Origin: Bacteroidaceae bacterium
Lineage (GTDB): Bacteria > Bacteroidota > Bacteroidia > Bacteroidales > Bacteroidaceae
Assembly: GCA_017619585.1 (NCBI GenBank)
Contig: JAFZSA010000023.1
Coordinates: 78,207 to 142,206 of the forward strand
Direction of reading: 5' to 3'
DNA length: 64,000 bases
Made by a program: the position numbers and the translations under genes. The notes below the pieces were generated by a model. That model saw nothing but the letters and a program-made list of their open reading frames with translations, made no database searches and was not told the origin of the DNA. This document shows positions 18,803 through 27,961 of this stretch, one piece after another; within the stretch, counting starts at the first letter, position 1; each line of letters starts with the position of its first letter.

Positions 18803-20262
18803 TATTTCTCTTCGGGAATATTCTTAAGAATTGCCAACAACCAATCCCATACAATCTGAACAGTTGGTATTAACAGTTTCTCGTCTGGACTATGAACACC
18901 ACGCATGGTAGGTCCAACGCTAATCATATCCATGCCAGGATATTTCTCGCTGAAGAGTCCGCACTCAAGACCAGCATGGATACCCAATACCAGAGGCTCC
19001 TTGTTCATCAGTTTGCGATATTGGTCAACAGCTATACGCAAAATCTCGCTCTTGGGATTCATCTTCCATCCGGGATAGCCCTCGCCTATATCTACCTTGG
19101 CACCGGCCAATTCAAATACAGCAGCTATGGTGTTGGCCATATTGACACGTGCACTATAAATGCTGCTTCGCTGAGAACTGATAACCTCAATAACATTCTT
19201 CTCGGGTTTCATGTGAATGCTTGCCAGGTTGCTACTGGTTTCAACCAGGTCAATATCCTGACATATAGCAAATACACCATTGTCAACAGCCTGCAAAGCT
19301 GTAATGAACTTAGTGCTGGATTCTTTATCAATAGCCTGTGAGGCCGCATCCTCGGAAGAAAGAAGGAACTCCATGCTCTTTTCTGTCACGCTGTATTCCT
19401 CCTCAACATCAGCAGCATAGAGATTCCAGTCGACACGTATCTGCTCCTTGTCCTTCATAGGAATAGCACAAAGGCAGGATGCTTCACGCGGAATAGCATT
19501 ATGCAAACCACCAGCCTGGATATCAATCAGGCGAAGGTCGTATTTCTTCTGACTAAGATAAAGGAAACGAGCCAGCAACTTATTGGCATTGGCACGACTC
19601 TTGATAATATCGTCACCGCTATGACCGCCCGTCAATCCTTTAATACAGAGAGAGAAAGTAAAGAAGTTCTGAGGTAAGGCTTCAAGTTGGAAAGGCATCT
19701 CGACAAGCGTGCGGCACCCACCGGCACAAGAGACAAAGATCTGACCTTCATCCTCGCTGTCGAGGTTAACCATCAAACGGCCCTTCATAAAATCATTTCC
19801 CATACCAAAGGCACCGGTAAGACCAGTTTCCTCATCACGAGTAAAAACACACTCCAAAGGACCATGTTCAATATCAGTACTTTCAAGAAGTGCCATCTGC
19901 ATGGCAACGCCAATACCGTCATCAGCACCTAAAGTTGTACCTTTAGCCTTAAGCCATTCACCATCAACGTATGTCTGAATAGCATCCTTGTTAAAGTCGA
20001 AATCAACATCCTTATTCTTCTCACATACCATATCCATGTGACTCTGAAGAATCAGAATCCTACGATTCTCCATTCCTGGAGTTGCAGGCTTGCGTATTAT
20101 AACATTACCGACTTCGTCGCAATCAGTCTCTAAACCAAGTTTTTTACCAAAGTCAATCAAGAAAGAAATCATCTGCTCCTCTTTTTTTGAAGGTCTAGGA
20201 ACAGTATTGACTTTTGCAAAACAATCAAACACACGCTTAGGTTTTAACTCAATTTCAGTCAT
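18802..20262 (-). CDS. pepD: Aminoacyl-histidine dipeptidase (M20, PepD)
   Basis: 486 residues, the typical PepD length. Metal-binding motifs are LQSHMDMVCEKN, GADDGIGVAMQM and TRDEETGLTGAFGM. GLTGGHSGDDI starts the lid domain, and the C-terminal GIHAGLECGLFSEKYPGMD holds the last ligand region. It hydrolyses Xaa-His and other dipeptides in the cytoplasm. It is the first gene of the minus-strand run. A TATATTTG -7-like box on the minus strand (20305-20312) could start it. Confidence 0.96.
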   Translation of the reverse strand: MTEIELKPKRVFDCFAKVNTVPRPSKKEEQMISFLIDFGKKLGLETDCDEVGNVIIRKPATPGMENRRILILQSHMDMVCEKNKDVDFDFNKDAIQTYVDGEWLKAKGTTLGADDGIGVAMQMALLESTDIEHGPLECVFTRDEETGLTGAFGMGNDFMKGRLMVNLDSEDEGQIFVSCAGGCRTLVEMPFQLEALPQNFFTFSLCIKGLTGGHSGDDIIKSRANANKLLARFLYLSQKKYDLRLIDIQAGGLHNAIPREASCLCAIPMKDKEQIRVDWNLYAADVEEEYSVTEKSMEFLLSSEDAASQAIDKESSTKFITALQAVDNGVFAICQDIDLVETSSNLASIHMKPEKNVIEVISSQRSSIYSARVNMANTIAAVFELAGAKVDIGEGYPGWKMNPKSEILRIAVDQYRKLMNKEPLVLGIHAGLECGLFSEKYPGMDMISVGPTMRGVHSPDEKLLIPTVQIVWDWLLAILKNIPEEK

Positions 20263-20267
20263 AATAT

Positions 20268-20298
20268 TTGGTTTATTTTATCATTTTCTGTATCTTTG
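20268..20298 (+). promoter_or_regulatory. Promoter of the small membrane protein gene
   Basis: TTG (20268-20270), 20 bases, TATCTTTG (20291-20298), 21 bases before the ATG at 20320. It overlaps the probable -7 region of divergent pepD. Confidence 0.75.
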
Positions 20299-20319
20299 CA
20301 GTTGCAAATATAGTAAAAT

Positions 20320-20529
20320 ATGTTGAAAGTAGCATTATTAACCGTAGGAATTGTTGCTATATCAATAACACTTTTATGTGTTAAATTGATTGTACAGCCA
20401 AATGGGAAGTTTGCAAGTTCGCATATTAGCGACAACAAGGAAATGCGGAAACGTGGAATCCATTGCGTTCAAAGCATGGATAAGATGATGAGAAAAGAAA
20501 ATCCAAACAAAGTAAAAGAAAGAATATAA
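20320..20529 (+). CDS. Small single-pass membrane protein, unknown function
   Basis: 69 residues. One membrane segment (about residues 4-25, VALLTVGIVAISITLLCVKLIV) is followed by a short polar tail ending in a basic stretch. The pattern VQPNGKFASSHISDNKEMRKRGIHCVQSMD looks like a conserved Bacteroidales small protein, but I cannot name it. It has a full consensus promoter, which supports it being real despite its size. It lies just upstream of the OmpH-like lipoprotein. Confidence 0.7.
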   Translation: MLKVALLTVGIVAISITLLCVKLIVQPNGKFASSHISDNKEMRKRGIHCVQSMDKMMRKENPNKVKERI

Positions 20530-20550
20530 ACAATAATTAAGATAATGTAT

Positions 20551-21180
20551 ATGAAAAAGTATTTGCTTGGCATCGGACTGATGTCTTTAGGAATGACAAT
20601 ATCAAGCTGCAACAAAGCTGTAGACGAAGAAACTGAAACAACAGAAACAGAAACAACCCAGTCAGTAGGTGTCAAGATTGCATACGTAGAGTTAGATACA
20701 CTAATGAACCAGTATCAGCTCTATAAAGATTACAGCGAAGTACTTACACATAAAGGCAACAACATTCAGAATACACTAGCCAAGAAACAGCGTGCTTTGG
20801 AGAGCCATGCTGCTGCTGTACAAAAGAAATACGAGAGTAATGGATTCACTACCCGTGATGAACTGGAACGTGCTCAGGCAGGAATCCAGAGAGAGCAGCA
20901 AGAACTGGCCCAGTTGGCTGACCGTTTGAATAACGAGTTTAACGAAGAGCAGGCTCGCATCAACGCCGAAGCAAAAGACAGTATACAGTCTTTCCTGAAG
21001 CGATATAATAAGACTAAGAAATACGACTATGTCATGGTAAAAGCAGGAGACAATCTTCTGATTGCAAATCCAAAATATGACATTACCCAGGACATTATAA
21101 AGGGGCTTAATAAGCGATACAAGCGAAGTGCAGAGGTAGACCAGCAAATCAAGGCAAAAACAGAGGCTGAAAAAGAATAA
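20551..21180 (+). CDS. OmpH/Skp-like lipoprotein
   Basis: About 209 residues from MKKYLLGIGLMSLG. The lipobox is TISSC, and a Glu/Thr-rich linker (ETETTETETT) follows. The OmpH core then starts at KIAYVELDTLMNQYQLYKDY and continues as a long coiled coil (about residues 60-150, LAKKQRALESHAAAVQKKY and so on). Skp-type proteins chaperone outer-membrane proteins; this one is lipid-anchored rather than soluble. A second ATG two codons upstream (20545) is possible. It follows the small membrane protein after 21 bases. Confidence 0.88.
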   Translation: MKKYLLGIGLMSLGMTISSCNKAVDEETETTETETTQSVGVKIAYVELDTLMNQYQLYKDYSEVLTHKGNNIQNTLAKKQRALESHAAAVQKKYESNGFTTRDELERAQAGIQREQQELAQLADRLNNEFNEEQARINAEAKDSIQSFLKRYNKTKKYDYVMVKAGDNLLIANPKYDITQDIIKGLNKRYKRSAEVDQQIKAKTEAEKE

Positions 21181-21219
21181 GGTATTATATCTTAACCTGT
21201 AAGTATTTCCTCTTTTCTC

Positions 21220-21250
21220 TTGGAAAACAAGAAAAAAAGCAATACTTTTG
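21220..21250 (+). promoter_or_regulatory. Promoter of the HU-SPOR gene, placed for a leaderless message
   Basis: TTG (21220-21222), 20 bases, TACTTTTG (21243-21250). The GTG start codon of the gene is at 21255, only four bases after the -7 box, so transcription should begin at or next to the start codon. Confidence 0.75.
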
Positions 21251-21254
21251 CAAC

Positions 21255-22253
21255 GTGATTAATCTATCAAGGCATATAGAATATCAATTGTTGTATCATG
21301 ATATTGTTGTGATACCGCAATTAGGTACGCTAAAAGCAACATACGTACCAAGCAAATGGATAGAGGAAGAAGAGATTCTTCTGCCTCCTTATAGGGCTTT
21401 GTCATTCACGCAAGAAGTGAATGATAAGGATACCCGTTTCATAGAAACAATATCTGCAAGCTATCAAATCTCAACAGAAGAAGCCTATATTGTTACACTG
21501 GAATTTACAGAAAACATACAACAGGAATTATCTGAATACGGCAGTTACGAGCTAGGCAGTATTGGCGAATTTGTTTTGGATGAAGCCACAGGAAAGATTC
21601 GATTTATCCCCTGTCAGGCTGGCGCAGCATCTCCATGGCTCTACGGATTAGACGCCATACACGTCCACCCTTCTAAGGAGAACATTTTAACTATCAGCCG
21701 GCAGAAAGACAAAAACAAATCTGATAAGGATGCAAGAAAAATAACCATCAGTATTAACAAGCGAATGCTGCATTACGTTACTACAGTGGCAGCCTCAATA
21801 ATCTTATTCTTTGCCTTCAGTACACCTGTTTCCGAAAACTGTTCGAATCAGAATCCAGAGATGCACTCTGAAATATTCCTGCCCTCCGCTCCTATTTCAA
21901 AAACTCAGCCCAAAACCAGCAAGGTCGAGGTAAAGGAAGAGAAAAAAACAACTGCTGATAAGAATATGGATTCTGAAGTGATTCTTGACGAAATAATAAC
22001 TGAGCAAGAGCAGAAAGAAATTGCACATCTATCATTCTCTGTCGTACTATGTTGCGGAGTGCCAGTCCAAAATGCTGAAGCTTACTGTCAGAATCTAAAC
22101 GAGCGAGGAATTAAGGCCATTGTCGATAAATCTGGAAAATTCATCAGAGTTTTAATACCAGGTTTTACATCTAGAGAAGACGCTTTGACAGAGGTTCATA
22201 CTTTACGTAGCATAAGTAAAGAGTTCTCCAATGCTTGGATAATGGAGAAATAA
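21255..22253 (+). CDS. HU-CCDC81-like and SPOR domain membrane protein
   Basis: 332 residues with a GTG start. The N-terminal part (1-125) matches the prokaryotic CCDC81-type HU domain of Bacteroidetes (LSRHIEYQLLYHDIVVIPQL, later GSYELGSIGEFVLDEATGKI). A basic stretch precedes one membrane segment (about 177-192, VTTVAASIILFFAFS). A Lys/Glu-rich linker and a C-terminal SPOR domain (about 258-332) follow. SPOR domains bind denuded peptidoglycan at division sites, so a DNA- or protein-binding cytoplasmic head joined to a periplasmic peptidoglycan binder suggests a role in division or envelope organisation. No later Met precedes the HU fold, so the GTG start is needed. Confidence 0.88.
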   Translation: MINLSRHIEYQLLYHDIVVIPQLGTLKATYVPSKWIEEEEILLPPYRALSFTQEVNDKDTRFIETISASYQISTEEAYIVTLEFTENIQQELSEYGSYELGSIGEFVLDEATGKIRFIPCQAGAASPWLYGLDAIHVHPSKENILTISRQKDKNKSDKDARKITISINKRMLHYVTTVAASIILFFAFSTPVSENCSNQNPEMHSEIFLPSAPISKTQPKTSKVEVKEEKKTTADKNMDSEVILDEIITEQEQKEIAHLSFSVVLCCGVPVQNAEAYCQNLNERGIKAIVDKSGKFIRVLIPGFTSREDALTEVHTLRSISKEFSNAWIMEK

Positions 22254-22275
22254 TAAACTCAAGAATCCATAACGA

Positions 22276-22809
22276 ATGAAAAGAGTACGTTGCCCCAAGT
22301 GCGACAATTACATCACCTTTGATGAGAAACAATACGAGGACGGACAGCAATTGGTGTTTGTGTGTCCGGAATGTAGTCGTCAGTTTGGAATACGTCTTGG
22401 TACCAGCAAGGTCAAGGAAACAAGAAAAAACGAAAATCTTGACGAGCAGGAACACAGCCAAGAGCTAGGAAGTATAGTCGTAGTGGAAAACGTTTTCCAT
22501 TACAAACAGATTATACCTCTAGAAATGGGAGATAACGTATTCGGCAGATATGTTAAAGGCTCAAATATAAATAAGCCTATAGAAACCGTTGATCCCAGTA
22601 TAGACACAAAACATTGTATTATTAGAGTTCAACGAAACAAAAAGGGTGAACTACAGTATATTCTACGTGATGCGCCAAGCAATACAGGCACTTTCTATAT
22701 GAATGAAATTCTACGTGATCAAGATCGTATATATCTAGAAGATGCATCTATAATCACCATTGGTGCCACAACACTCATACTACGGAAAGCAAATTCAGAA
22801 GAACAATAA
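22276..22809 (+). CDS. Zinc-ribbon FHA domain protein
   Basis: 177 residues. An N-terminal zinc ribbon has CPKC at 6-9 and CPEC at 30-33 (the MJ0042 type). The FHA domain starts around 75, with GDNVFGRYVKGS, DPSIDTKHCIIRV and APSNTGTFYMNE as the phosphothreonine-binding loops. FHA domains recognise phosphothreonine, implying a Ser/Thr kinase partner not seen in this window. It follows the HU-SPOR gene by 22 bases and is probably in the same transcript. Confidence 0.88.
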   Translation: MKRVRCPKCDNYITFDEKQYEDGQQLVFVCPECSRQFGIRLGTSKVKETRKNENLDEQEHSQELGSIVVVENVFHYKQIIPLEMGDNVFGRYVKGSNINKPIETVDPSIDTKHCIIRVQRNKKGELQYILRDAPSNTGTFYMNEILRDQDRIYLEDASIITIGATTLILRKANSEEQ

Positions 22810-22836
22810 TAAAACAACATATCCCCTAATAATATA

Positions 22837-23643
22837 ATGTATAAAATTCTTGCACTCGACTTAGACGGAACACTTACCAATAGCAAGAAAGAGATAACAC
22901 CTCACACTTTAGAAGTACTAATACAGGCTCAGCAAAAAGGATTACGTCTTGTACTTGCCAGCGGAAGACCCACTGCTGGCATTAGGCCTTTGGCAGAACA
23001 ACTACATCTGAAAGATTATGGCGGCTATATATTAGCCTTTAACGGAGGGTTAATCATTGATTGCGCAACAGGGGAAATAATATACCAGAATGTTCTTGAA
23101 ACATCTGTTTACAAACACCTGTACGAAGTTGGGAACACAGACGACTTCAAGATACTTAGCTATCTGGATGATTATATAGCATGCGAGGACATCGATAATG
23201 AGTATGTACGCTACGAAGCAAAGCTCAATAAGATGAAGTTGAAGAAGCTGAACAGCTTCCTTGACGAAATCAATTTCCCCGAACCCAAGTGCCTGATTGT
23301 TGGAAACGAAAAGAAACTGGCAATTCTAGAGAAGGAACTGAGTGAATACTACGAGGGGAAAATGAGTATTTACCGTAGTGAACCATTCTTTCTGGAAGTT
23401 CTCCCTTTAGGTATAGACAAAGCTAAACGATTAGAGTTCTTACTGAATCATCTTGGCCTTAAAAGAGAAGAACTTATGGCTTGCGGGGACGGATTTAACG
23501 ATTTGAGCATGATAGAATACGCAGGTCTTGGCGTTGCAATGTCCAATGCCCAGCATGTAGTAAAAGAAGCTGCAGACTACGTTACATTAAGTAACGAGGA
23601 AGACGGAGTAGCAGCAGCAGTAAAGAAGTTTATAGGACTGTAA
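22837..23643 (+). CDS. HAD-superfamily (Cof-type, IIB) phosphatase
   Basis: 268 residues. Motif I is LALDLDGTLTNSKK (Asp8/Asp10), motif II VLASGRPTAGI, the basic residue is in GIDKAKRLEFLL, and motif IV is MACGDGFNDLSMIEYAGLG. Cof-type HADs dephosphorylate sugar phosphates or flavin/pyridoxal phosphates; the substrate cannot be told from sequence. It lies 27 bases after the FHA gene. Its stop codon directly abuts the stop of the convergent yigZ gene, with no terminator between. Confidence 0.94.
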   Translation: MYKILALDLDGTLTNSKKEITPHTLEVLIQAQQKGLRLVLASGRPTAGIRPLAEQLHLKDYGGYILAFNGGLIIDCATGEIIYQNVLETSVYKHLYEVGNTDDFKILSYLDDYIACEDIDNEYVRYEAKLNKMKLKKLNSFLDEINFPEPKCLIVGNEKKLAILEKELSEYYEGKMSIYRSEPFFLEVLPLGIDKAKRLEFLLNHLGLKREELMACGDGFNDLSMIEYAGLGVAMSNAQHVVKEAADYVTLSNEEDGVAAAVKKFIGL

Positions 23644-24231
23644 TTAAAAAGGAGAAAGCGCCTTCTTGATTTTCTCCTGCAATTCCTGTATTTTTCCTTT
23701 TCTGATAGAAAGAGTCATACAGCAATCCATATCATATGACTGACTAACAATACGGGCATCAAGATCACGAGCGACCTTCATCACACTATTCATCAGTGGG
23801 TATTCAAAATTGAAGGTAAACTCCTCGTCAACAGTACGTGTTTCTATTTCTGCATTAGCGATAGCTTCAGCAGCAGCAGTTTTATATGCTATAATCAAAC
23901 CGCTTGTTCCCAACTTAACTCCGCCAAAATAGCGAACAACAAGGATTATGATATCAGTCAGTTCGTTGCTATTGATTTGCCCGAGAATAGGCTTACCTGC
24001 TGTTCCGCTGGGTTCTCCGTTATCATTACTTCTGAATGTCTCATGCTCAGCCCCCAACATATAAGCCCAACAGACATGTCGTGCATCATAGTATTTCTTC
24101 TGGTATTGCTCTACCAAGGCCATAGCCTCTTCTACAGTAGTAACATGATGAGCAAAAGCGATGAACTTACTCCTGAGTTCGGAATAAGTCCCTTCGCTTT
24201 TATCTTTTATAGTTTTGAATTCGTCAATCAT
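23644..24231 (-). CDS. yigZ: YigZ/IMPACT family protein
   Basis: 195 residues. The IMPACT-type N-terminal domain shows GTAGKPILGQI and VVRYFGGVKLGTSGLIIAYKTAA (read in two parts), and the C-terminal DUF1949-like domain starts at about residue 130. YigZ proteins are conserved, and related IMPACT proteins regulate eIF2 kinases in eukaryotes; the bacterial role is not settled. It overlaps the DUF1015 gene by four bases at the end of the ser operon. Confidence 0.93.
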   Translation of the reverse strand: MIDEFKTIKDKSEGTYSELRSKFIAFAHHVTTVEEAMALVEQYQKKYYDARHVCWAYMLGAEHETFRSNDNGEPSGTAGKPILGQINSNELTDIIILVVRYFGGVKLGTSGLIIAYKTAAAEAIANAEIETRTVDEEFTFNFEYPLMNSVMKVARDLDARIVSQSYDMDCCMTLSIRKGKIQELQEKIKKALSPF

Positions 24232-25475
24232 GAAAGTTTGTGAACAACCAAACCGCTACGCAATTTTGGCTCAAACCAAGTAGCCTTGGGAGGCATGATA
24301 TTTCCGCTATCGGCAATATTCATGATTTGCTGCATGGAAACAGGGAAAAGAGCTAAAGCCATTTTCATCTCGCCTGAATCAACACGACGTTTCAGTTCTT
24401 CCAAACCGCGCAAGCCACCCACGAAATCAATACGCTTGTCACTTCTCAAATCTTTAATTCCGAGCAACTTGTCAAGAATTAAATCACTACTGATACTAAC
24501 ATCCAAACTGCCAATAGGATCTGCCTCATTGCAAAGTCCATCTTTCAGATCCAGACTATACCATTTGCCGCCAAGATATAGGCTGAACTCATGCAGGTGC
24601 TTTGCCCTATAAGGTTCTGCGCCTTGGCATGAAACGACAAAGTTGGTGGAGAGAGCTGATAGGAATTCCTCTTCAGTCATACCATTAAGATCCTTAACAA
24701 CCCTATTGTAATCCAGTATAGTCAACTGACTGGCAGGGAAACATACAGCCATGAAGTAATTGTATTCTTCATTGCCCTTGTGATTCGGATTGTTTTTAGC
24801 TTTCTCTGCACCAACAAGGGCAGCAGCAGCACTACGATGATGGCCGTCAGCAATATACAGATAAGGAATCTTTGCAAAAGTATCTGTAATAGTTGCGATA
24901 TCAGTAGCATCATTTATCAGCCAGAATTGATGACGGAAACCATCAACAGGTGCAATGAAGTCATACTCTGGCTCACATTTAGTAACACGCTCAATCAACG
25001 AATCAAGAGTTACGTTATCAGGATAAGCAAAGAAAACGGGCTCAAGGTTTGCATCGTTAACGCGTACGTGACGCATACGATCCTCTTCCTTATCACGACG
25101 AGTCAACTCATGCTTCTTGATAACGCCGTTCATATAGTCCTCAACAGCTGCAGCAACAACCAAGCCGTACTGTGTCTTGCCATTCATTGTCTGCGCATAA
25201 ACATAATACATCTCCTGCTCATCCTGTACAAGCCATCCCTCCTTCTGGAACTTGGCAAAATTCTCAGCTGCACGTGCATATACACGCTCATCATATTCAC
25301 TGGTTCCAACAGGGAAGTCTATCTCAGGCTTAATGATATGATAGAGGGATTTCTCATTATTTCCAGCCTCCTGACGAGCTTCTTCAGAATCAAGCACATC
25401 ATAGGGACGACTCTCTACCTGTTCTACAAGATTTTTGGGAGGACGAAGTCCTTTAAATGGTTTTATAGTTGCCAT
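24228..25475 (-). CDS. DUF1015 family protein
   Basis: 415 residues starting MATIKPFKGLRPPKNLVEQV, a hallmark of DUF1015 (PFxGLRP). Other conserved stretches are YIADGHHRSAAALVG and NYFMAVCFPASQL. In Bacteroidales it is regularly found directly after serC-serA, as here (one-base overlap with serA), which suggests a part in serine or phosphoserine metabolism. I know of no proven activity for it. Confidence 0.93.
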   Translation of the reverse strand: MATIKPFKGLRPPKNLVEQVESRPYDVLDSEEARQEAGNNEKSLYHIIKPEIDFPVGTSEYDERVYARAAENFAKFQKEGWLVQDEQEMYYVYAQTMNGKTQYGLVVAAAVEDYMNGVIKKHELTRRDKEEDRMRHVRVNDANLEPVFFAYPDNVTLDSLIERVTKCEPEYDFIAPVDGFRHQFWLINDATDIATITDTFAKIPYLYIADGHHRSAAAALVGAEKAKNNPNHKGNEEYNYFMAVCFPASQLTILDYNRVVKDLNGMTEEEFLSALSTNFVVSCQGAEPYRAKHLHEFSLYLGGKWYSLDLKDGLCNEADPIGSLDVSISSDLILDKLLGIKDLRSDKRIDFVGGLRGLEELKRRVDSGEMKMALALFPVSMQQIMNIADSGNIMPPKATWFEPKLRSGLVVHKLS

Positions 25476-26398
25476 TACTTGTTAACTTGAAATTTGGTGA
25501 TACCGTCACGTAAGAAACCTACAATTTGATTGGCTGCAGCAATACCAGCATTTACATTAGCCTCAGCTGTCTGAGCGCCCATCTTCTTGGGAGTTGCAAA
25601 GTAACGTCCGGCAAACTTCTCAGAGAATACAGCATCAGCATCAGGCTTAATATCAGTCAGATACTTCAGATCTGTTCGCTCTTCCATTAGTTTAATCAGA
25701 CCGTCCTCGTCAATAACCTCCTTGCGAGCAGTATTAACCAGAATGCCGCCCTTCTTCAATTTGCCAACCAAAGCATAATTGATACTCTGCTTGGTCTCGG
25801 GAGTTGCAGGAATGTGCAGAGAAACAATGTCACATGTCTCAAATAGTTCATCCTGACTCTTTGCAGCCTTAACACCTGCAGCCTCGATAGCTTCTGCAGG
25901 ACAGAAGGCATCATAGGCAACAACTTCCATTCCAAAGCCCTTAGCCACACGAGCGACATTACGTCCCACATTACCAAAGGCTAGGATTCCCAACTTCTTG
26001 CCTAGCAATTCTGTACCACTGGTTCCGTTGAAGAAATTACGGACTCCATATACAAGAAGACCGAACACAAGTTCAGCAACGCTATTGGCATTCTGACCAG
26101 GAGTGTTCATTGCTACAACATTATGAGCAGTAGCAGCTGCAAGGTCGATATTGTCATATCCGGCACCGGCACGGACAACAATCTTCAGATTCTTTGCTGC
26201 ATCCAACACCTCTGCATCAACCTTATCTGAACGAATTATCAAAGCATCAACATCACCTACAGCATCCAGAAGTTGCTTCTTCTCAGTATACTTTTCTAAT
26301 AATGCCAACTCATATCCAGCTGCATCAGTAACTGCCTTAATGCCATCTACAGCAACCTTGCTGAATGGCTTCTCTGTTGCAATAAGAACTTTTGCCAT
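25475..26398 (-). CDS. serA: D-3-phosphoglycerate dehydrogenase (short form)
   Basis: 307 residues. This 2-hydroxyacid dehydrogenase has VVRAGAGYDNIDLAAA and the NAD-binding LGILAFGNVGRNVARVAKGFG (two parts). The catalytic Arg/Glu region is VSLHIPATPETKQSI and NTARKEVIDEDGL. It lacks the C-terminal ACT domain found in the long E. coli-type SerA, so allosteric serine inhibition through ACT is not expected. It catalyses the first step of serine synthesis. It follows serC by 13 bases. Confidence 0.95.
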   Translation of the reverse strand: MAKVLIATEKPFSKVAVDGIKAVTDAAGYELALLEKYTEKKQLLDAVGDVDALIIRSDKVDAEVLDAAKNLKIVVRAGAGYDNIDLAAATAHNVVAMNTPGQNANSVAELVFGLLVYGVRNFFNGTSGTELLGKKLGILAFGNVGRNVARVAKGFGMEVVAYDAFCPAEAIEAAGVKAAKSQDELFETCDIVSLHIPATPETKQSINYALVGKLKKGGILVNTARKEVIDEDGLIKLMEERTDLKYLTDIKPDADAVFSEKFAGRYFATPKKMGAQTAEANVNAGIAAANQIVGFLRDGITKFQVNK

Positions 26399-26411
26399 AG
26401 TAGTAAAAGTA

Positions 26412-27479
26412 TTAATGTTTAGCTTCGAATTCCTTCATACAAGCAACCAAGGCTTGACAACCCTCAATAGACATGGCATTATAACAGCTAGCGCGGAAAC
26501 CACCAACATCACGATGTCCCTTTACACCAACCATACCCTTCTCTGTTGCGAAGGCCATGAACTCGTCTTGTAAATCCTCATATTCAGGCTTCAATACGAA
26601 AGTAAGGTTCATCAAAGAGCGGCTATCCTCCTCTGCTGTACCAACAAACAACTTGTTACGATCAATCTCGCCGTATACAATTTCGGCACGCTGCTGAGCC
26701 AACTTAGCCATGGCCTCTACACCACCCTGTTTCTTAATCCACTTCAGGTTCTGTAAAGCGCAATAGATGGGAACAGTTGGAGGTGTATTGAACATACTAC
26801 CCTTCTTTACATGGGTACGATAATCCAACATGGTAGGAATAGGACGACTAACCTTACCCAACAAGTCTTCCTTGACAATAACAAAAGTAACACCTGCCAT
26901 AGACAAGTTCTTTTGTGCACCACCATAGATCATACCATATTTGCTAACATCTACAGGACGAGAGAAAATATCACTACTCATATCAGCAATTACAGGAATA
27001 GGTGAATCCAAATCCTTACGTAATTCAGTTCCATAGATGGTATTATTGCTAGTAATATGCAGATAATCCGCATCGGTAGGAATCTCAAAGTTTTTGGGAA
27101 TATATGTAAAGTTCTTATCCTTGCTTGAAGCAACTTCTACTACCTCGCCAAACAACTTAGCTTCCTTCATAGCCTTTGTTGCCCATACGCCAGTATTCAA
27201 ATAAGCAGCTTTCTTCTCTAGAAAATTGTAAGGAATCATACAGAACTCAAGACTAGCACCGCCACCGAGGAAAATTACGCTGTAACCTTCAGGAATATCC
27301 AACAATTCCTTAAAGAGGGCAACTGCCTCATCAACTACAGGCTGGAAATTCTTTGCACGATGGCTTGTCTCCATCAAAGATAAACCGCTGCCTTCAAACT
27401 CAAGACATGCAGCTGCTGTTGCCTCCATTACCTCACGTGGAAGAATAGATGGTCCGGCATTAAAATTGTACTTTTTCAT
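26412..27479 (-). CDS. serC: Phosphoserine aminotransferase
   Basis: 355 residues starting [17 protein letters not shown], the SerC signature. The PLP lysine is in [18 protein letters not shown], and the C-terminus has [16 protein letters not shown]. It converts 3-phosphohydroxypyruvate to phosphoserine. It is the first gene of the serC-serA-DUF1015-yigZ run. A TATTTTTG box on the minus strand at 27542-27549 may be its -7 element. Confidence 0.98.
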   Translation of the reverse strand: MKKYNFNAGPSILPREVMEATAAACLEFEGSGLSLMETSHRAKNFQPVVDEAVALFKELLDIPEGYSVIFLGGGASLEFCMIPYNFLEKKAAYLNTGVWATKAMKEAKLFGEVVEVASSKDKNFTYIPKNFEIPTDADYLHITSNNTIYGTELRKDLDSPIPVIADMSSDIFSRPVDVSKYGMIYGGAQKNLSMAGVTFVIVKEDLLGKVSRPIPTMLDYRTHVKKGSMFNTPPTVPIYCALQNLKWIKKQGGVEAMAKLAQQRAEIVYGEIDRNKLFVGTAEEDSRSLMNLTFVLKPEYEDLQDEFMAFATEKGMVGVKGHRDVGGFRASCYNAMSIEGCQALVACMKEFEAKH

Positions 27480-27630
27480 TTTGTAATTTGTAAGTTGATT
27501 TTATTGTTAATCCTTTGTCTTTGTTACAATCATTTTACATGCAAAAATATACATAAATAACAATATACCTATTTATATTTTAAAGAAATTAACAAAGGGA
27601 AGTAAAAAGGAAAAAAAACAACAAAGTTTC

Positions 27631-27661
27631 TTGCACAATTGAAATTAAAGAAGTACCTTTG
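27631..27661 (+). promoter_or_regulatory. Promoter of tRNA-Pro
   Basis: TTG (27631-27633), 20 bases, TACCTTTG (27654-27661), about 30 bases before the tRNA. Confidence 0.8.
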
Positions 27662-27691
27662 CATCGCTTTTCACGAGAGCGTGGAAAGTTC

Positions 27692-27764
27692 CGGGGTGTA
27701 GCGCAGTTGGTAGCGCACCTGGTTTGGGACCAGGTGGTCGCCCGTTCGAGTCGGGTCACCCCGA
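27692..27764 (+). tRNA. tRNA-Pro (anticodon TGG)
   Basis: A cloverleaf with acceptor CGGGGTG/CACCCCG, anticodon stem CCTGG/CCAGG, loop TTTGGGA (anticodon TGG) and T-loop TTCGAGT. The discriminator is A; CCA is not encoded. It has its own promoter. Confidence 0.96.
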
Positions 27765-27800
27765 CAAACTTAATGAAATTCAAAAAAGATGCAGCAATAT

Positions 27801-27831
27801 TTGGTAAATTGCAATAAACATTGTACCTTTG
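27801..27831 (+). promoter_or_regulatory. Promoter of tRNA-Cys
   Basis: TTG (27801-27803), 20 bases, TACCTTTG (27824-27831), 18 bases before the tRNA. The two tRNA genes here therefore have separate promoters. Confidence 0.8.
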
Positions 27832-27849
27832 CATCGCATTTGAAAATTT

Positions 27850-27921
27850 GGTGCCTTGGATGAGTGGCTTAGTCACCGGTCTGCAAAACCGTGCACGGCG
27901 GTTCGAATCCGCCAGGCACCT
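27850..27921 (+). tRNA. tRNA-Cys (anticodon GCA)
   Basis: Acceptor GGTGCCT/AGGCACC, anticodon loop CTGCAAA (anticodon GCA), T-arm GGCGG-TTCGAAT-CCGCC. The discriminator U fits tRNA-Cys. The outermost anticodon-stem pair looks mismatched, as in other Bacteroidales copies I recall. Confidence 0.95.
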
Positions 27922-27923
27922 CT

Positions 27924-27961
27924 AAAAAAAAGAACTCAGTTTTTCCTGAGTTCTTTTTTTT
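27924..27961. terminator. Bidirectional terminator after tRNA-Cys
   Basis: AGAACTCAG (27931-27939), six-base loop, CTGAGTTCT (27946-27954), with an A-run before and a T-run after. It can end the tRNA-Cys transcript and also the convergent flippase transcript, whose stop codon lies in the T-run. Confidence 0.85.
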
